From Bacteroidota bacterium (lineage in GTDB: Bacteria; Bacteroidota; Ignavibacteria; Ignavibacteriales; Melioribacteraceae), in contig JAHISV010000007.1 of assembly GCA_018818065.1 (NCBI GenBank), positions 62,001-126,000 of the forward strand: a stretch of 64,000 nucleotides of DNA. The letters are read 5' to 3'. Under the pieces are notes generated by a model. It did no database searches. It was not told the DNA's origin and saw nothing but the letters and a program-made list of their open reading frames with translations. Position 1 is the stretch's first letter; each line of letters begins with the position of its first letter. The translations under genes and the position numbers were made by a program. This document shows, one piece after another, positions 1-10,761 of this stretch.

Positions 1-1061
1 CCTAATTCTTCCAGTCGGACTTTCAAACCGTGTCTGCCTGAGTGACGTCCCAAAATAATTTTAGTCATTGGAACACCAACTGACTCGGGCGTCATAATTT
101 CATAAGTGTTTCGGTTCTTTAACATTCCATCCTGGTGGATGCCTGATTCGTGAGCAAAAGCATTCTCGCCAACAATAGCTTTATTAGGCTGAACAATAAT
201 GCCGGTGAAACCACTAACCATTTTACTCGTGTTATAAATCTCCAGTGGATTTATATCAGTATAATAATCGAGCAAATCCTTACGAACCCGCAAGGCCATT
301 ACAATTTCCTCCAGGGAGGCGTTTCCTGCGCGTTCACCGATTCCATTAATTGTGCATTCAACCTGACGTGCACCCTGATCAAGCGCTGATATTGTATTGG
401 CAACGGCTAATCCTAAATCGTTATGGCAGTGGACACTAATTACTGCCTGGTCAATATTTTTCACTCTTCGTTTTAATTCAGCTATTTTCTCACCGAATTC
501 ATGGGGAAGAGTATACCCGGTTGTGTCAGGGATATTAACCGTTGTTGCACCTGCAGAAATCGCGGCTTCAATAACGTCCGCCAGATAACCGATATCAGTT
601 CTACCCGCATCTTCGGCGGAGAATTCAACATCATCACAGAAAGTCTTGGCGAAGGCTACGGCATCGTATGACATTTTAATAATTGTTTTGCGTTTCTCTT
701 CAAGAGTTTTACCATATCGCTCATGCCCGAATTTACCAAGTATATGATAATCAGAGGTAGAAGAAAAAGTATGTATTCGCTTCTTTTGCGCACCACTGAT
801 TGCTTCATAAGCCTTCTGAATATCAAGTTCCTTAGCTCTGCACAAGGCAGCGACGATTACATCAACTTCCCCACTGACTCTTTTAACGGCCTCAAATTGA
901 GTGGGTGAAGAGACAGGAAATCCAGCCTCAATCACATCAACGTTTAATTTTTCTAACTGCCGGGCTATTTCAACCTTTTCGATTACGTTTAATGAAGCAC
1001 CGGGAGACTGCTCGCCATCCCTTAATGTTGTATCAAAGACTATTACTTTTTTGTCCGTCAT
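1..1061 (-). CDS. leuA: 2-isopropylmalate synthase (partial, 3' end outside window)
   Basis: LeuA condenses acetyl-CoA with 2-oxoisovalerate, the first committed step to leucine in the cytoplasm. The minus-strand frame is open from ATG 1061 to base 1 (353 codons), so the C-terminal leucine-binding regulatory domain lies outside the window. Visible family signatures are [13 protein letters not shown] at residues 9-21, at the start of the HMGL-like TIM barrel, and the metal-binding HCHNDLG at residues 211-217. A GGAGAG ribosome site precedes the ATG, which lies 24 nt beyond the leuB stop, so this is the last visible gene of the ilv-leu operon. Homocitrate and citramalate synthases share these motifs, but the operon context favours LeuA. 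Confidence 0.93.
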   Translation of the reverse strand, partial: MTDKKVIVFDTTLRDGEQSPGASLNVIEKVEIARQLEKLNVDVIEAGFPVSSPTQFEAVKRVSGEVDVIVAALCRAKELDIQKAYEAISGAQKKRIHTFSSTSDYHILGKFGHERYGKTLEEKRKTIIKMSYDAVAFAKTFCDDVEFSAEDAGRTDIGYLADVIEAAISAGATTVNIPDTTGYTLPHEFGEKIAELKRRVKNIDQAVISVHCHNDLGLAVANTISALDQGARQVECTINGIGERAGNASLEEIVMALRVRKDLLDYYTDINPLEIYNTSKMVSGFTGIIVQPNKAIVGENAFAHESGIHQDGMLKNRNTYEIMTPESVGVPMTKIILGRHSGRHGLKVRLEEL

Positions 1062-1085
1062 AACACTCTCCGTTTGAATAAAAAA

Positions 1086-2183
1086 TTATAATGTAAACAC
1101 GCCTAACGCTTGTTCGTTATAAACTTCATCGAACTGGTGTAGTACCAATTCGGCAAAGTCGCTCGTGCTTACCAGCTTTCCATCAACAGAGTTAATGTCA
1201 ATTGTCCGGTAACCATTCTTGAGTACTCTACCAACAGCCTCCTCGGTTAAGCTTGCTGCCTTATTCATTTTAAATGAATATTCAAACATCATAGCAACCG
1301 ATAGAATCATTGCAATAGGATTAGCTTTGTTTTGTCCGGCAATATCCGGCGCACTTCCATGAACCGGCTCGTAAAGAGCATACTTTTCGCCAAGACTTGC
1401 AGATGGCAGCATACCCAGACTTCCGGTTATCATACCGGCTATATCGCTTATTATATCACCAAATAAGTTGGATGTAACTACAACGTCAAACTGGCGTGGG
1501 TCGCGCACAACCTGCATTGCAGCGTTATCAACATACATGTGATTTAGTTTTACTTCCGGATATTCTTTTGAAACCCGTTCCACCACATTGCGCCAGAATT
1601 GAGAAACTTCCAATACGTTTGCTTTGTCAACGGATGTCACTTTTTTACCACGATGCATAGCTGCTTCAAAAGCCTTGCGAGTAATTCTTTCAACCTCTTC
1701 AGTTGAATAAACCATGGTATTCCAACCCTTCTCAGAATCTATACCTCGAGGTTCACCAAAATATATTCCCCCGGTAAGCTCGCGAAAGACTACAAAATCT
1801 GTCCCTTCAATAATCTCATTCTTCAAAGAAGATGAATCTAAAAATTCAGGATAAACCTTTGCCGGACGAATATTAGCATACAGCCCTAATGATTTACGTA
1901 ATTTCAGTAACGCAGCTTCAGGTTTTAAATGGTGTTCAAGATTCTCCCATTTATAACCGCCAACTGCGCCCAGTAAAACGGCATCGCTGTCGTAACATGC
2001 CTGCAGGGTTTCATCCGTAAGTGGATTATTATGCAAGTCATAGGAAGCGCCGCCTATCGGATGCTCACTTGTTTCTAATGCGACATCAAATTTACCGGCG
2101 ATATGATGCATAAGTTTTACTGCTACATTCATTACCTCCGGTCCGATTCCATCGCCGGGAAGTAAAGCTACTTTGTGCGTCAT
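1086..2183 (-). CDS. leuB: 3-isopropylmalate dehydrogenase
   Basis: LeuB oxidatively decarboxylates 3-isopropylmalate with NAD in leucine synthesis. The 365-residue product has the usual length for the isocitrate/isopropylmalate dehydrogenase family. It starts [17 protein letters not shown] and carries the substrate and metal region [17 protein letters not shown] and the NAD-site stretch [13 protein letters not shown] start at ATG 2183, not at the longer frame to 2222, because a GAGGAGG ribosome site sits just upstream of 2183 and that ATG overlaps the ilvC stop as ATGA. The overlap suggests translational coupling to ilvC. Confidence 0.95.
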   Translation of the reverse strand: MTHKVALLPGDGIGPEVMNVAVKLMHHIAGKFDVALETSEHPIGGASYDLHNNPLTDETLQACYDSDAVLLGAVGGYKWENLEHHLKPEAALLKLRKSLGLYANIRPAKVYPEFLDSSSLKNEIIEGTDFVVFRELTGGIYFGEPRGIDSEKGWNTMVYSTEEVERITRKAFEAAMHRGKKVTSVDKANVLEVSQFWRNVVERVSKEYPEVKLNHMYVDNAAMQVVRDPRQFDVVVTSNLFGDIISDIAGMITGSLGMLPSASLGEKYALYEPVHGSAPDIAGQNKANPIAMILSVAMMFEYSFKMNKAASLTEEAVGRVLKNGYRTIDINSVDGKLVSTSDFAELVLHQFDEVYNEQALGVFTL

Positions 2184-3196
2184 ACACCAACCTCCTCTTT
2201 GGAGTTCTTTTTGAATAACCACGACATCATTTCACGAAGCTTAGCGCCAACTTGCTCTATTGGATGTTCGCTATTCACCTTACGCAACCTGTCCATTTCT
2301 TTCTGACCGCTATTATATTCTTCAATAAATTCTTTTGCAAAACTTCCGCTCTGTACTTCTTTAAGAATTTGTCTCATGGCGTTTTTGGACTCTTCATTTA
2401 TGATTCTTGGTCCGCGTGACATTCCACCGTATTCAGCAGTATCACTTACCGAGTGATTCATTCTTGTTAGTCCGCCTTCATAATAAAGATCAACAATAAG
2501 TTTCAACTCGTGTAAACATTCGAAGTAAGCTAACTCTGCCGGATAACCGGCTTCAGTTAAAACTTCAAATCCGGCTTTTACCAATTCAGCTGAGCCGCCG
2601 CATAAAACTGCCTGCTCACCGAATAAATCAGTTTCAGTTTCGTTCTTAAAGTTTGTTTCAATAACACCAGCTTTTGTACCACCAATTCCTTTAGCCCACG
2701 CAAGAGCTAAATCTTTTGTGTTACCGCTCGGGTCTTGTTCAACAGCTATTAAGCAGGGTACGCCGGCACCTTCAAGGTAAGTACGACGAACTAAATGTCC
2801 GGGGCTTTTTGGTGCCACCATCATAACATTTACGTCAGCAGCTGGTACTATTTGTTTGTAATGGATATTAAATCCATGTCCGAATGCAAGTGTATCGCCT
2901 GCTTTTAACCCAGGTTGTATTGATTCCTCATAGACTTTTTTCTGAGTCTGATCAGGAAGCAGAACCATAACAATATCACCCCATGCAGCGGCTTCTGAAA
3001 CTTCCATAACTTCTAACCCGGCTTTGATTGCTTTGTCCCACGATGTACTTTCCTTCCTCAAACCAACTCTAACATTCATTCCACTTTCAAAAAGATTAAG
3101 TGCATGCGCATGACCCTGGCTGCCAAATCCTAGGACAGCTATTTTTTTATCTTTTAGTACTTCTAATGACGCGTCCTGTTCGTAATAAACTTTCAT
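2180..3196 (-). CDS. ilvC: Ketol-acid reductoisomerase (NADP+), class I
   Basis: IlvC isomerises and reduces acetolactate or acetohydroxybutyrate, the second common step of Val/Ile/Leu synthesis. The 338-residue length fits class I KARI. The Rossmann glycine motif [13 protein letters not shown] is near residues 23-35, and the knotted C-terminal domain contains [18 protein letters not shown]. The start is placed at ATG 3196 because AAGGAG lies 6 nt upstream; the longer frame to 3217 would begin inside that site. It overlaps ilvN by a few codons upstream and leuB by 4 nt downstream. Confidence 0.95.
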   Translation of the reverse strand: MKVYYEQDASLEVLKDKKIAVLGFGSQGHAHALNLFESGMNVRVGLRKESTSWDKAIKAGLEVMEVSEAAAWGDIVMVLLPDQTQKKVYEESIQPGLKAGDTLAFGHGFNIHYKQIVPAADVNVMMVAPKSPGHLVRRTYLEGAGVPCLIAVEQDPSGNTKDLALAWAKGIGGTKAGVIETNFKNETETDLFGEQAVLCGGSAELVKAGFEVLTEAGYPAELAYFECLHELKLIVDLYYEGGLTRMNHSVSDTAEYGGMSRGPRIINEESKNAMRQILKEVQSGSFAKEFIEEYNSGQKEMDRLRKVNSEHPIEQVGAKLREMMSWLFKKNSKEEVGV

Positions 3197-3209
3197 TTCT
3201 TTCTCCTTT

Positions 3210-3725
3210 TTAAACAACTGATGAATATTCTCTTTTAATATCTTTTGGTTGATCCCCTCTCCTGAGGGCTACTCTGCCCGATCTCGCCATTTCAACAATT
3301 CCAAATGGCGATAAAACATTTACTGCTGCATCTACTTTGTCAGGAGGACCTGTAACTTCTATCATTAAAGTCTTTGGATTAATATCGACAACATTTCCTC
3401 TGAAGATATCGCACAGATCAATAATTTCGGCACGTTGCCCTTTACCATAATTAACGGTGATGAGTGCTAATTCTCGTTCGACCCTTTGCTGGTCAGTTAG
3501 ATCCACAACCTTTACTGTGTCTATTAATCGATGAAGTTGTTTGACAACCTGCTCAATTATTTTGTCCTCTCCGGAAGTGACAATTGTCATTCGTGAGAGT
3601 TCCTGAAACTCTGTTTCGCCAATTGAAATACTGTGGATGTTAAAACCCTTTCCACTAAACATTGTTGCTACGCGATCAAACGCACCAAAATGATTTTCTA
3701 CCAAAACTGAAATTGTATGTTTCAT
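3210..3725 (-). CDS. ilvN: Acetolactate synthase small (regulatory) subunit
   Basis: This is the ACT-domain regulatory subunit of acetohydroxyacid synthase; the family confers valine feedback control and raises activity of the IlvB subunit. The 171-residue product begins [19 protein letters not shown], the typical first strand of the ACT domain, and is followed by the ALS_ss C-terminal domain (around residues 85-160). Its ATG comes one base after the ilvB stop, so the two subunits are translationally coupled. The symbol ilvH would be equally acceptable. Confidence 0.93.
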   Translation of the reverse strand: MKHTISVLVENHFGAFDRVATMFSGKGFNIHSISIGETEFQELSRMTIVTSGEDKIIEQVVKQLHRLIDTVKVVDLTDQQRVERELALITVNYGKGQRAEIIDLCDIFRGNVVDINPKTLMIEVTGPPDKVDAAVNVLSPFGIVEMARSGRVALRRGDQPKDIKREYSSVV

Positions 3726-3726
3726 A

Positions 3727-5445
3727 TTAAGTCATCCTCTTTGGGTTTAGCCGTTTAACAATCATATCAGAAATTGAAGCCCCAGATGGAACCATCGGGA
3801 AAACCATGTCTTCCTTTACTACCCTGAATTCAATTAAACTTGGGCCATCAGTTCTATCAAATGCCTTATTTAGTATTTCGTCAACTTCTTCCTGCTTGTC
3901 TGTGCAATAGGATGGAATACCAAAAGCTTCGCCAACTTTACAAAAATCCGGGTTGCTGGCACTAAGATCAGTGAAGCTGTATTTCTCGGCATGGAATAAT
4001 TCCTGCCACTGACGAACCATACCAAGGAATCCGTTATTTATAATTATAAAATTGATAGGCAGCTTATATGCTACAGCAGTTATCAATTCCTGTATATTCA
4101 TTTGGAAACCACCATCACCGCTTATAGAAACGATAGGTCTATCCTTAATTGCAAAGGCTGCACCAATAGCTGCCGGAACAGAGAAGCCCATAGTTCCTAA
4201 TCCGCCGCTTGATAAGTGTGAGCGCGGATTCGTGAATTTGTAATGTTGCGCAATCCACATCTGATGCTGACCGACGTCACTAACAATAATTGCTTCGCCT
4301 TTCGTCTTTTTAGATATTTTATCAATAATAAATTCAGGGCGTAATAAACCATCTTCTGTTTCGAAGTGTAACGGACATTCCTCTTTCCATCCGTTTAATT
4401 GATCCCACCATTCAGTAAGATCCTGCTGATTTTTCATCTCGGCAGCAATACCTGCAATAACATGTTTTACATCGCCAACTATTGGTAAATCAACAACAAC
4501 GTTTTTATCAATAGCTGTTGGATCAATATCGACATGTATTTTATAGGCGTTTGTTGCGAATGTATCTGTACGTCCAGTTACCCGATCATCAAAGCGTGCG
4601 CCAAGCGAAACCAGAACATCACAATTATTTACAGCCTGGTTAGCATAATAAGTCCCATGCATACCTAACATTCCAAGAGATTGTGGGTCAGTCCCTGGGA
4701 ATGCGCCTAGTCCCTGCAAGGTCATAGTAACAGGCAGATTATTTTCTTTAGCTAATAATGACAATTCATCCGAACCGCCTGACATTATTACACCACCACC
4801 AACATAAAGCAACGGGCGTTTTGCTCTGCTAAGTACCTGAGCTGCTTTCTTAATCTGGTTATAATGCCCGTGCACTTTCGGTTTGTAACCTTTCAAATCA
4901 AAGGTTTCAGGATAATGAAAATAGGCTGATCCGCCAAAGACATCTTTTGGTATATCGACCAAAACTGGTCCCGGTCTGCCAGTTGAGGCAATGTGAAAAG
5001 CTTTTTTGATTGTGGTTGCAAGATCATTAATGTCACGTACCAGAAAATTATGCTTTGTTATCGGGCGTGTAATCCCAACAATGTCAGCTTCCTGAAATGC
5101 GTCATTACCAATTAAGTGCGATGGAACCTGTCCAGTGAAGACTACTATTGGAACTGAGTCCATATAGGCATCGGCAATTCCTGTAACTGTGTTTGTTGCA
5201 CCTGGTCCTGAAGTAACAAGAACAACTCCAACTTTACCTGTTGCTTTTGCGTATCCCTCTGCGGCATGAGTAGCTCCCTGTTCATGACGAACAAGAATGT
5301 GTTCGAGATAATCTACATCGTAAAGTTTTTCATATACCTTCAGTACTGCTCCTCCGGGGTAGCCGAAGATATGCTTCACCCCTTCACGCTTAAGACATTC
5401 GAAAAAGATGTCAGCGCCTGATAACAATGGTTTCTGTTCGCTCAT
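3727..5445 (-). CDS. ilvB: Acetolactate synthase large (catalytic) subunit
   Basis: The catalytic subunit of acetohydroxyacid synthase is a TPP- and FAD-dependent enzyme that forms acetolactate and acetohydroxybutyrate. The 572-residue length is typical. Domain order is the TPP pyrimidine-binding domain (IFGYPGGAVLKVYEKL, glutamate in HEQGATHAAEGYA), the central FAD-binding-like domain, and the TPP diphosphate domain with GDGGFQMN followed by NNGFLG. GAGG precedes the ATG. The gene sits 15 nt after ilvD and 1 nt before ilvN in the biosynthetic operon. Confidence 0.95.
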   Translation of the reverse strand: MSEQKPLLSGADIFFECLKREGVKHIFGYPGGAVLKVYEKLYDVDYLEHILVRHEQGATHAAEGYAKATGKVGVVLVTSGPGATNTVTGIADAYMDSVPIVVFTGQVPSHLIGNDAFQEADIVGITRPITKHNFLVRDINDLATTIKKAFHIASTGRPGPVLVDIPKDVFGGSAYFHYPETFDLKGYKPKVHGHYNQIKKAAQVLSRAKRPLLYVGGGVIMSGGSDELSLLAKENNLPVTMTLQGLGAFPGTDPQSLGMLGMHGTYYANQAVNNCDVLVSLGARFDDRVTGRTDTFATNAYKIHVDIDPTAIDKNVVVDLPIVGDVKHVIAGIAAEMKNQQDLTEWWDQLNGWKEECPLHFETEDGLLRPEFIIDKISKKTKGEAIIVSDVGQHQMWIAQHYKFTNPRSHLSSGGLGTMGFSVPAAIGAAFAIKDRPIVSISGDGGFQMNIQELITAVAYKLPINFIIINNGFLGMVRQWQELFHAEKYSFTDLSASNPDFCKVGEAFGIPSYCTDKQEEVDEILNKAFDRTDGPSLIEFRVVKEDMVFPMVPSGASISDMIVKRLNPKRMT

Positions 5446-5460
5446 AACAGCCTCATTATT

Positions 5461-7158
5461 TTAGAAAATTGTTTTTAGAACTGCTCCCGTGCTTGCCGAA
5501 GTAACCATTTGAGAATAACGAGCCAGATACCCTCTTTTTATCTTTGGCTCAAATGGTTTTAATTCTGCAAGTCTTGTTTTGATTTCTTCATCCGTTAATT
5601 CTACATTCAGTTTATTATTAGGAATATCAATAGAAATAATATCCCCTTCTCTTACCGCGGCAATAGGTCCTCGCTCGGCAGCTTCTGGCGATATATGTCC
5701 GATACATGCGCCACGTGTTCCGCCAGAGAATCTTCCATCCGTAATAAGTGCAACCTTATCACCAAGTCCCATACCCATAATTGCGCTTGTCGGGGTTAGC
5801 ATCTCAGGCATTCCCGGACCACCTTTTGGCCCTTCATACCTTATAACGACAACTTCACCTGCCTGTACTTCTCTACTGAGAATACCGGCAACTGCTGATT
5901 CCATTGATTCATAAATTCTTGCCGGTCCTTTGTGAACTTTCATGCTGTCATTAACCGCACCTGTTTTTACAACAGAACCTTCAGGGGCCAGATTACCAAA
6001 TAGGATTGCCAACCCACCTGTCTTTGAAAACGGTTCTTCAACACTTCTGATTACAGATCGATCTAAAACCACCGAGTTCTTAATGTTATTTCCAATAGTC
6101 TCGCCTGTAACAGTTCTTTCATCTAATTCTAAAACACCATCCAACTTTGACAGTTCATTCATTATTGCTGATATTCCACCTGCCCTATCAACATCTTCCA
6201 TGTGAACATTTTTTGTAGCGGGGCTAACCTTGCATATGTAAGGTACTTTTTTTGATAACTCATTCAGGTAATGAAGATCGAACTTTACTCCAGCTTCATT
6301 TGCAATTGCAATTGCATGAAGGATTGTGTTTGTACTTCCACCCATAGCCATGTCCAGGGCAAAGGCGTTCTTGAATGATTTTTCATTTAGGAAGTCGGAA
6401 GGTTTTAAATCTTCTTTTACTAAATCGAGTAATTTCCTTGCGGCTTTCTTCGCTAATTCCAGGCGCCGTGGGTCGACAGCCAGAATTGATCCATTACCAG
6501 GAAGAGCAAATCCTAATGCTTCCATTAAACAATTCATTGAGTTTGCGGTGAACATCCCTGAGCAGGAGCCGCAGGTTGGACATCCATTATCTTCCAGATC
6601 CTTTAATTCTTCCTCATTGATTTCGCCGGTCTGGAATTTGCCAACACCTTCAAACACAGAGATAAGATCAACTTTTTCTCCTTTGGATGTTACACCAGCT
6701 TTCATAGGACCACCTGATACAAATATGGTGGGGATATCAATCCTTACTGCGGCCATCAACATGCCGGGGACAATTTTATCACAGTTTGTTATGCATATCA
6801 TCCCATCCAGCCTATGGGCTTCAACAACTGTTTCCACGCAATCAGCAATTAATTCACGACTTGCTAATGAATAGCGCATTCCAAGGTGCCCCATTGCAAT
6901 TCCATCATCAACACCTATAGTGTTGAATTCGAAGGGAACACCGCCGGCTTCGCGTATTGTTTCTTTTACAACTCTTCCAAATTCCTGCAGGTGAACATGA
7001 CCGGGGATAAGATCGATATAGGAATTACACACCCCAATAAAAGGCTTCTTAAAATCATCGTCACTTTTAATTACGCCAGTGGCTTTAAGTAAACTTCTGT
7101 GTGGTGCCTTATCGAAACCGGATTTGATTAAGTCTGATCTCACAACAACTCCATTCAT
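5461..7158 (-). CDS. ilvD: Dihydroxy-acid dehydratase
   Basis: IlvD dehydrates 2,3-dihydroxy acids to 2-oxo acids in Val/Ile synthesis using an Fe-S cluster. The 565-residue product has the conserved cysteine motifs [14 protein letters not shown] (near residue 44), CDKIVPGM (near 125) and [14 protein letters not shown] (near 195), and the C-terminal GRFSGGTRG. It is the first structural gene of the operon. It has no strong ribosome site: an inverted repeat and a T-run end just upstream of the ATG. Together with the upstream leader ORF this suggests control by attenuation. Confidence 0.95.
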   Translation of the reverse strand: MNGVVVRSDLIKSGFDKAPHRSLLKATGVIKSDDDFKKPFIGVCNSYIDLIPGHVHLQEFGRVVKETIREAGGVPFEFNTIGVDDGIAMGHLGMRYSLASRELIADCVETVVEAHRLDGMICITNCDKIVPGMLMAAVRIDIPTIFVSGGPMKAGVTSKGEKVDLISVFEGVGKFQTGEINEEELKDLEDNGCPTCGSCSGMFTANSMNCLMEALGFALPGNGSILAVDPRRLELAKKAARKLLDLVKEDLKPSDFLNEKSFKNAFALDMAMGGSTNTILHAIAIANEAGVKFDLHYLNELSKKVPYICKVSPATKNVHMEDVDRAGGISAIMNELSKLDGVLELDERTVTGETIGNNIKNSVVLDRSVIRSVEEPFSKTGGLAILFGNLAPEGSVVKTGAVNDSMKVHKGPARIYESMESAVAGILSREVQAGEVVVIRYEGPKGGPGMPEMLTPTSAIMGMGLGDKVALITDGRFSGGTRGACIGHISPEAAERGPIAAVREGDIISIDIPNNKLNVELTDEEIKTRLAELKPFEPKIKRGYLARYSQMVTSASTGAVLKTIF

Positions 7159-7167
7159 TGCCCAAAA

Positions 7168-7260
7168 GAAAAAACATTCTTCTTCCGGTCAATTCGAAAT
7201 CAGTTTTGTTGTGATGCTTTATTGCTTATGGTTATGTTAAATTAGATTTGGAATTGACCG
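7168..7260 (-). promoter_or_regulatory. Candidate ilv-leu attenuator hairpin
   Basis: Between the leader stop and ilvD lies an inverted repeat. CGGTCAATTC (7251-7260) pairs perfectly with GAATTGACCG (7187-7196), and after a single C-C mismatch five more pairs (AAATC/GATTT) extend the stem. The loop is about 43 nt. Eleven bases beyond the stem comes a run of six T on the minus strand. The spacing to the T-run is longer than in a classic intrinsic terminator, so this could also act on ilvD translation. GGAATT inside the leader codons is complementary to the 5' arm and could form a competing pairing. Confidence 0.5.
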
Positions 7261-7267
7261 CTATTAT

Positions 7268-7426
7268 TTAGCCTACTAGGACGCTAAGACCTAGAAGGCC
7301 TAGAATAATAATGATAATTCCGAGAATGATATTTTCTAGAGGTAAGTTTAGAATATGCGCATGACTCCCTTCCAAAGCAATTGCTCTGATATTGGATTCA
7401 TTAGTATGTTTTGTCATGCGATTCAT
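7268..7426 (-). CDS. Ile/Leu/Val-rich leader peptide of the ilv-leu operon (candidate)
   Basis: This 52-codon ORF is too short for routine gene calling. It starts MNRMTKHTNES and ends ILGIIIIILGLLGLSVLVG then TAA; an in-frame ATG at 7417 would give 49 residues. Seventeen of the last 26 residues are Ile, Leu or Val, the three end products of the operon that follows 110 nt downstream. A promoter lies just upstream and an inverted repeat just downstream, the layout of ribosome-mediated attenuators. No clear Shine-Dalgarno site is visible. The alternative is a small one-helix membrane protein; the position and the end-product codons favour a leader. Confidence 0.65.
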   Translation of the reverse strand: MNRMTKHTNESNIRAIALEGSHAHILNLPLENIILGIIIIILGLLGLSVLVG

Positions 7427-7454
7427 TGATTCAATTATATTTCTAAATTGAGGG

Positions 7455-7485
7455 CAAAACTAAAACATAGAGGATACAATGTCAA
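7455..7485 (-). promoter_or_regulatory. Promoter of the ilv-leu operon
   Basis: On the minus strand TTGACA (7480-7485) is followed after 17 nt by TAGTTTTG (7455-7462). This is TTG-N20-TAnnTTTG, the Bacteroidota primary-sigma pattern, and it also reads as a reasonable sigma-70 promoter. Transcription would start near 7448, about 20 nt before the leader ATG. Confidence 0.6.
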
Positions 7486-7681
7486 GTAAAAAAAATTTTT
7501 GTTAATTCTGCAGGCATCTTAATTTTGTTAATCTAACTTATATATATAAGACAAATATTTATCTCCAAGAATTATTCTTCTAAACCATTGTTTAGGTTTT
7601 TCGATAATTAATTAAGCAAAGAAAGCATCTTTCAAAAAAAAACGAAATTCATTTTTTTTATTCTGCTCGTTTATTTTTCTC

Positions 7682-7710
7682 TTGACATCCAATAGACGAG
7701 CGTATATATT
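7682..7710 (+). promoter_or_regulatory. Promoter of the metYX operon
   Basis: TTGACA (7682-7687), a 17-nt spacer and TATATT (7705-7710, followed by GG) make a near-consensus promoter. The TTG to TAnnTT distance is again 20 nt, as at the ilv promoter. Transcription would start near 7717 and run through the Met-rich mini-ORF, terminator 1, the SAM-I riboswitch and terminator 2 before reaching metY. Confidence 0.6.
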
Positions 7711-7756
7711 GGCACCTAAATTTATTATGATACAACACAACAGAAATATCGCCCTA

Positions 7757-7795
7757 ATGATTATGCATATGATAATGCGAATGCACATATCGTGA
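7757..7795 (+). CDS. Met-rich leader mini-ORF (candidate)
   Basis: ATG 7757 opens a 12-codon ORF reading MIMHMIMRMHIS then TGA; five of its twelve codons are Met. It lies 40 nt after the predicted transcription start and 43 nt before an intrinsic terminator, in the leader of the methionine operon. No Shine-Dalgarno site is obvious, but the ilv leader ORF lacks one too. The local sequence is rich in ATG and CAT palindromes, so chance cannot be excluded. If translated, slow Met decoding could stop terminator 1 from forming. Confidence 0.4.
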   Translation: MIMHMIMRMHIS

Positions 7796-7837
7796 CGGGC
7801 AACTTATGCTAATAAATACATAACAGAGTTTTAATGT

Positions 7838-7863
7838 AGCCCTTCAAGTTGAAGGGTTTTTTT
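7838..7863 (+). terminator. Intrinsic terminator 1 in the met leader
   Basis: CCCTTC (7840-7845), loop AAGTT and GAAGGG (7851-7856) are followed by seven T. Two further weak pairs extend the stem. It lies upstream of the SAM-I aptamer, so it would act before the riboswitch and is not the riboswitch's own terminator. Confidence 0.7.
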
Positions 7864-7889
7864 GTATACGTTCTTATAAAATAAGTTTG

Positions 7890-8005
7890 CTTATCAAGAT
7901 TGGCAGAGGGAACAGGCCCTGTGAAGCCATAGCAACCCCAGGCGAGAAATCGTGGAAGGTGCTAAATCCTGCCCTGACTGTTTTATTAGTCATGGGGAAG
8001 ATGAG
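7890..8005 (+). promoter_or_regulatory. SAM-I (S-box) riboswitch aptamer
   Basis: The P1 helix is CTTATC (7890-7895) with GATGAG (8000-8005). Between them are the conserved S-box blocks: GGCAGAGGGA, the GGCCC...TGAAGCC region, AGCAACC, and GGTGCTAA followed by TCCTGCC. SAM binding to this RNA class turns expression off. It is followed by an intrinsic terminator and then metY, consistent with transcriptional control of methionine synthesis. The segment 7976-7995 is a variable hairpin before the 3' P1 strand. Confidence 0.93.
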
Positions 8006-8025
8006 AAGAGAAGTTTTTAAAAATA

Positions 8026-8063
8026 AAAACCTTTTCAGGAATCTTTCCCGAAAAGGTTTTTTT
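8026..8063 (+). terminator. Riboswitch expression-platform terminator
   Basis: AAAACCTTTTC (8026-8036) pairs with GAAAAGGTTTT (8050-8060) and runs into a T tract. It lies 20 nt after the SAM-I aptamer and about 50 nt before the metY start, the expected place for a SAM-dependent off switch. Confidence 0.85.
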
Positions 8064-8085
8064 CGTTTTAAAGAGTCTTGAATAA

Positions 8086-9447
<1,362 letters not shown>

Positions 9448-9511
9448 CCTTTGGTCTCCAGTAACATATTATTGAATGGAATAAATTCTAAAATTGAGAA
9501 TAGAGGATTAA

Positions 9512-10702
9512 ATGTCTTTACAAGAGGGTACAACTAGAAGGGTACAAACGAGCTTCGTTGAATTATTCAACGAGGCTCTGCCTCTCACCCTGGAATCGGG
9601 CGAAACTTTAAATCATGTTAAAGTGGCTTATCAGACCTACGGCACATTAAATGCAGATGGCACAAACGCTATACTGATTTGTCACGCATTAACAGGCAAT
9701 GCACATGCAGCAGGTTTTCTGGCCGGCAGCGAGTATGATTTCCATGCCCGCCCGGATTGTCTCAATCAGTATTCAGTCATGTCAAAAGATCAGCCAGGTT
9801 GGTGGGATCCACTAATTGGAGAAGGAAAGGTTTTTGATACTAACGAATATTTCGTCATCTCTTCAAATATACTTGGAAGCTGCTATGGCACAACTGGTCC
9901 AACAACAGTAAGTTTCGAGACGACAAAAAAGTATGGCAGAAGTTTTCCTGTAATAACTGTCCGTGATATGGTACGAGTCCAGAAAAAGCTAGTCGATCAT
10001 CTTGACGTTAGGAAACTAGCCTCGGTTGCGGGTGGTTCTTTAGGCGGAATGCAGGTTCTTGAGTGGGCTCTCCTCTACCCCGAATTGGTAGAATCAATAA
10101 TCCCTATAGCTACCGCAGCAAAGCACTCACCCTGGGCAATTGGCTTAAATCAGGCTGCACGGAATTCCATTAAAAATGATCCTGCATGGAATGGCGGAGA
10201 TTATGTTAAACAACCTTTTGAAGGATTTTCCCTCGCAAGGAAAATTGCAATGATCAGTTACAGAAGTTATCCCTCATTCAATAAAAAATTTGGCCGGGAA
10301 AGGGCTGAAGAAGAAGGCTACTTCAAGGAGAATAATTTATTCAGCATCGAAAGTTATCTTAATCATCAGGGAGATAAACTTACAAAACGTTTTGATGCCA
10401 ATTCTTACTTAACCGTATCAAAGGCAATGGACTTGCACGATGTAAGTCGGGATAGAGGTTCTCTGGAAAAGTCACTGGGTTCAATTAAGTGTCCTAGTTT
10501 AAATATTGGTATTTCTTCTGACGCTCTCTACCCTGCTGAAGAACAGAAAGAGATTGCTTCTTTAATTCCAAATTCTGAATACGCTGAAATTGATTCCATA
10601 CATGGACACGATGCATTTCTTATTGAATTTGAACAGTTGATTAAGATGATTGGTGATTTTCTGGAAAAAAAGTCAGGTAGAAAAAAAATGATAGCCGTCT
10701 GA
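9512..10702 (+). CDS. metX: Homoserine O-acetyltransferase
   Basis: MetX acetylates homoserine with acetyl-CoA, supplying MetY. It is a 396-residue alpha/beta-hydrolase: the nucleophile elbow is GGSLGGMQVLEWA, and the catalytic His is in SIHGHDAFL near the C-terminus, with an Asp near DALYPAEEQ. ICHALTGNAHAAG is the typical oxyanion-side motif. AGAGGA precedes the ATG. Some family members use succinyl-CoA; the sequence alone does not settle this, but pairing with MetY favours acetyl-CoA. Confidence 0.93.
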   Translation: MSLQEGTTRRVQTSFVELFNEALPLTLESGETLNHVKVAYQTYGTLNADGTNAILICHALTGNAHAAGFLAGSEYDFHARPDCLNQYSVMSKDQPGWWDPLIGEGKVFDTNEYFVISSNILGSCYGTTGPTTVSFETTKKYGRSFPVITVRDMVRVQKKLVDHLDVRKLASVAGGSLGGMQVLEWALLYPELVESIIPIATAAKHSPWAIGLNQAARNSIKNDPAWNGGDYVKQPFEGFSLARKIAMISYRSYPSFNKKFGRERAEEEGYFKENNLFSIESYLNHQGDKLTKRFDANSYLTVSKAMDLHDVSRDRGSLEKSLGSIKCPSLNIGISSDALYPAEEQKEIASLIPNSEYAEIDSIHGHDAFLIEFEQLIKMIGDFLEKKSGRKKMIAV

Positions 10703-10761
10703 TGTTGAATAAACCATCAGTTTAACTTAACTTGGATGTATATAAACATCGCTGAGTTATT

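Noticed and set aside
150-908. Short plus-strand ORFs
   Set aside because: They are opposite the leuA frame, which has clear family motifs.
7887-8081. Plus-strand ORF over the riboswitch
   Set aside because: It covers the conserved SAM-I aptamer and its terminator; the RNA explains the sequence.
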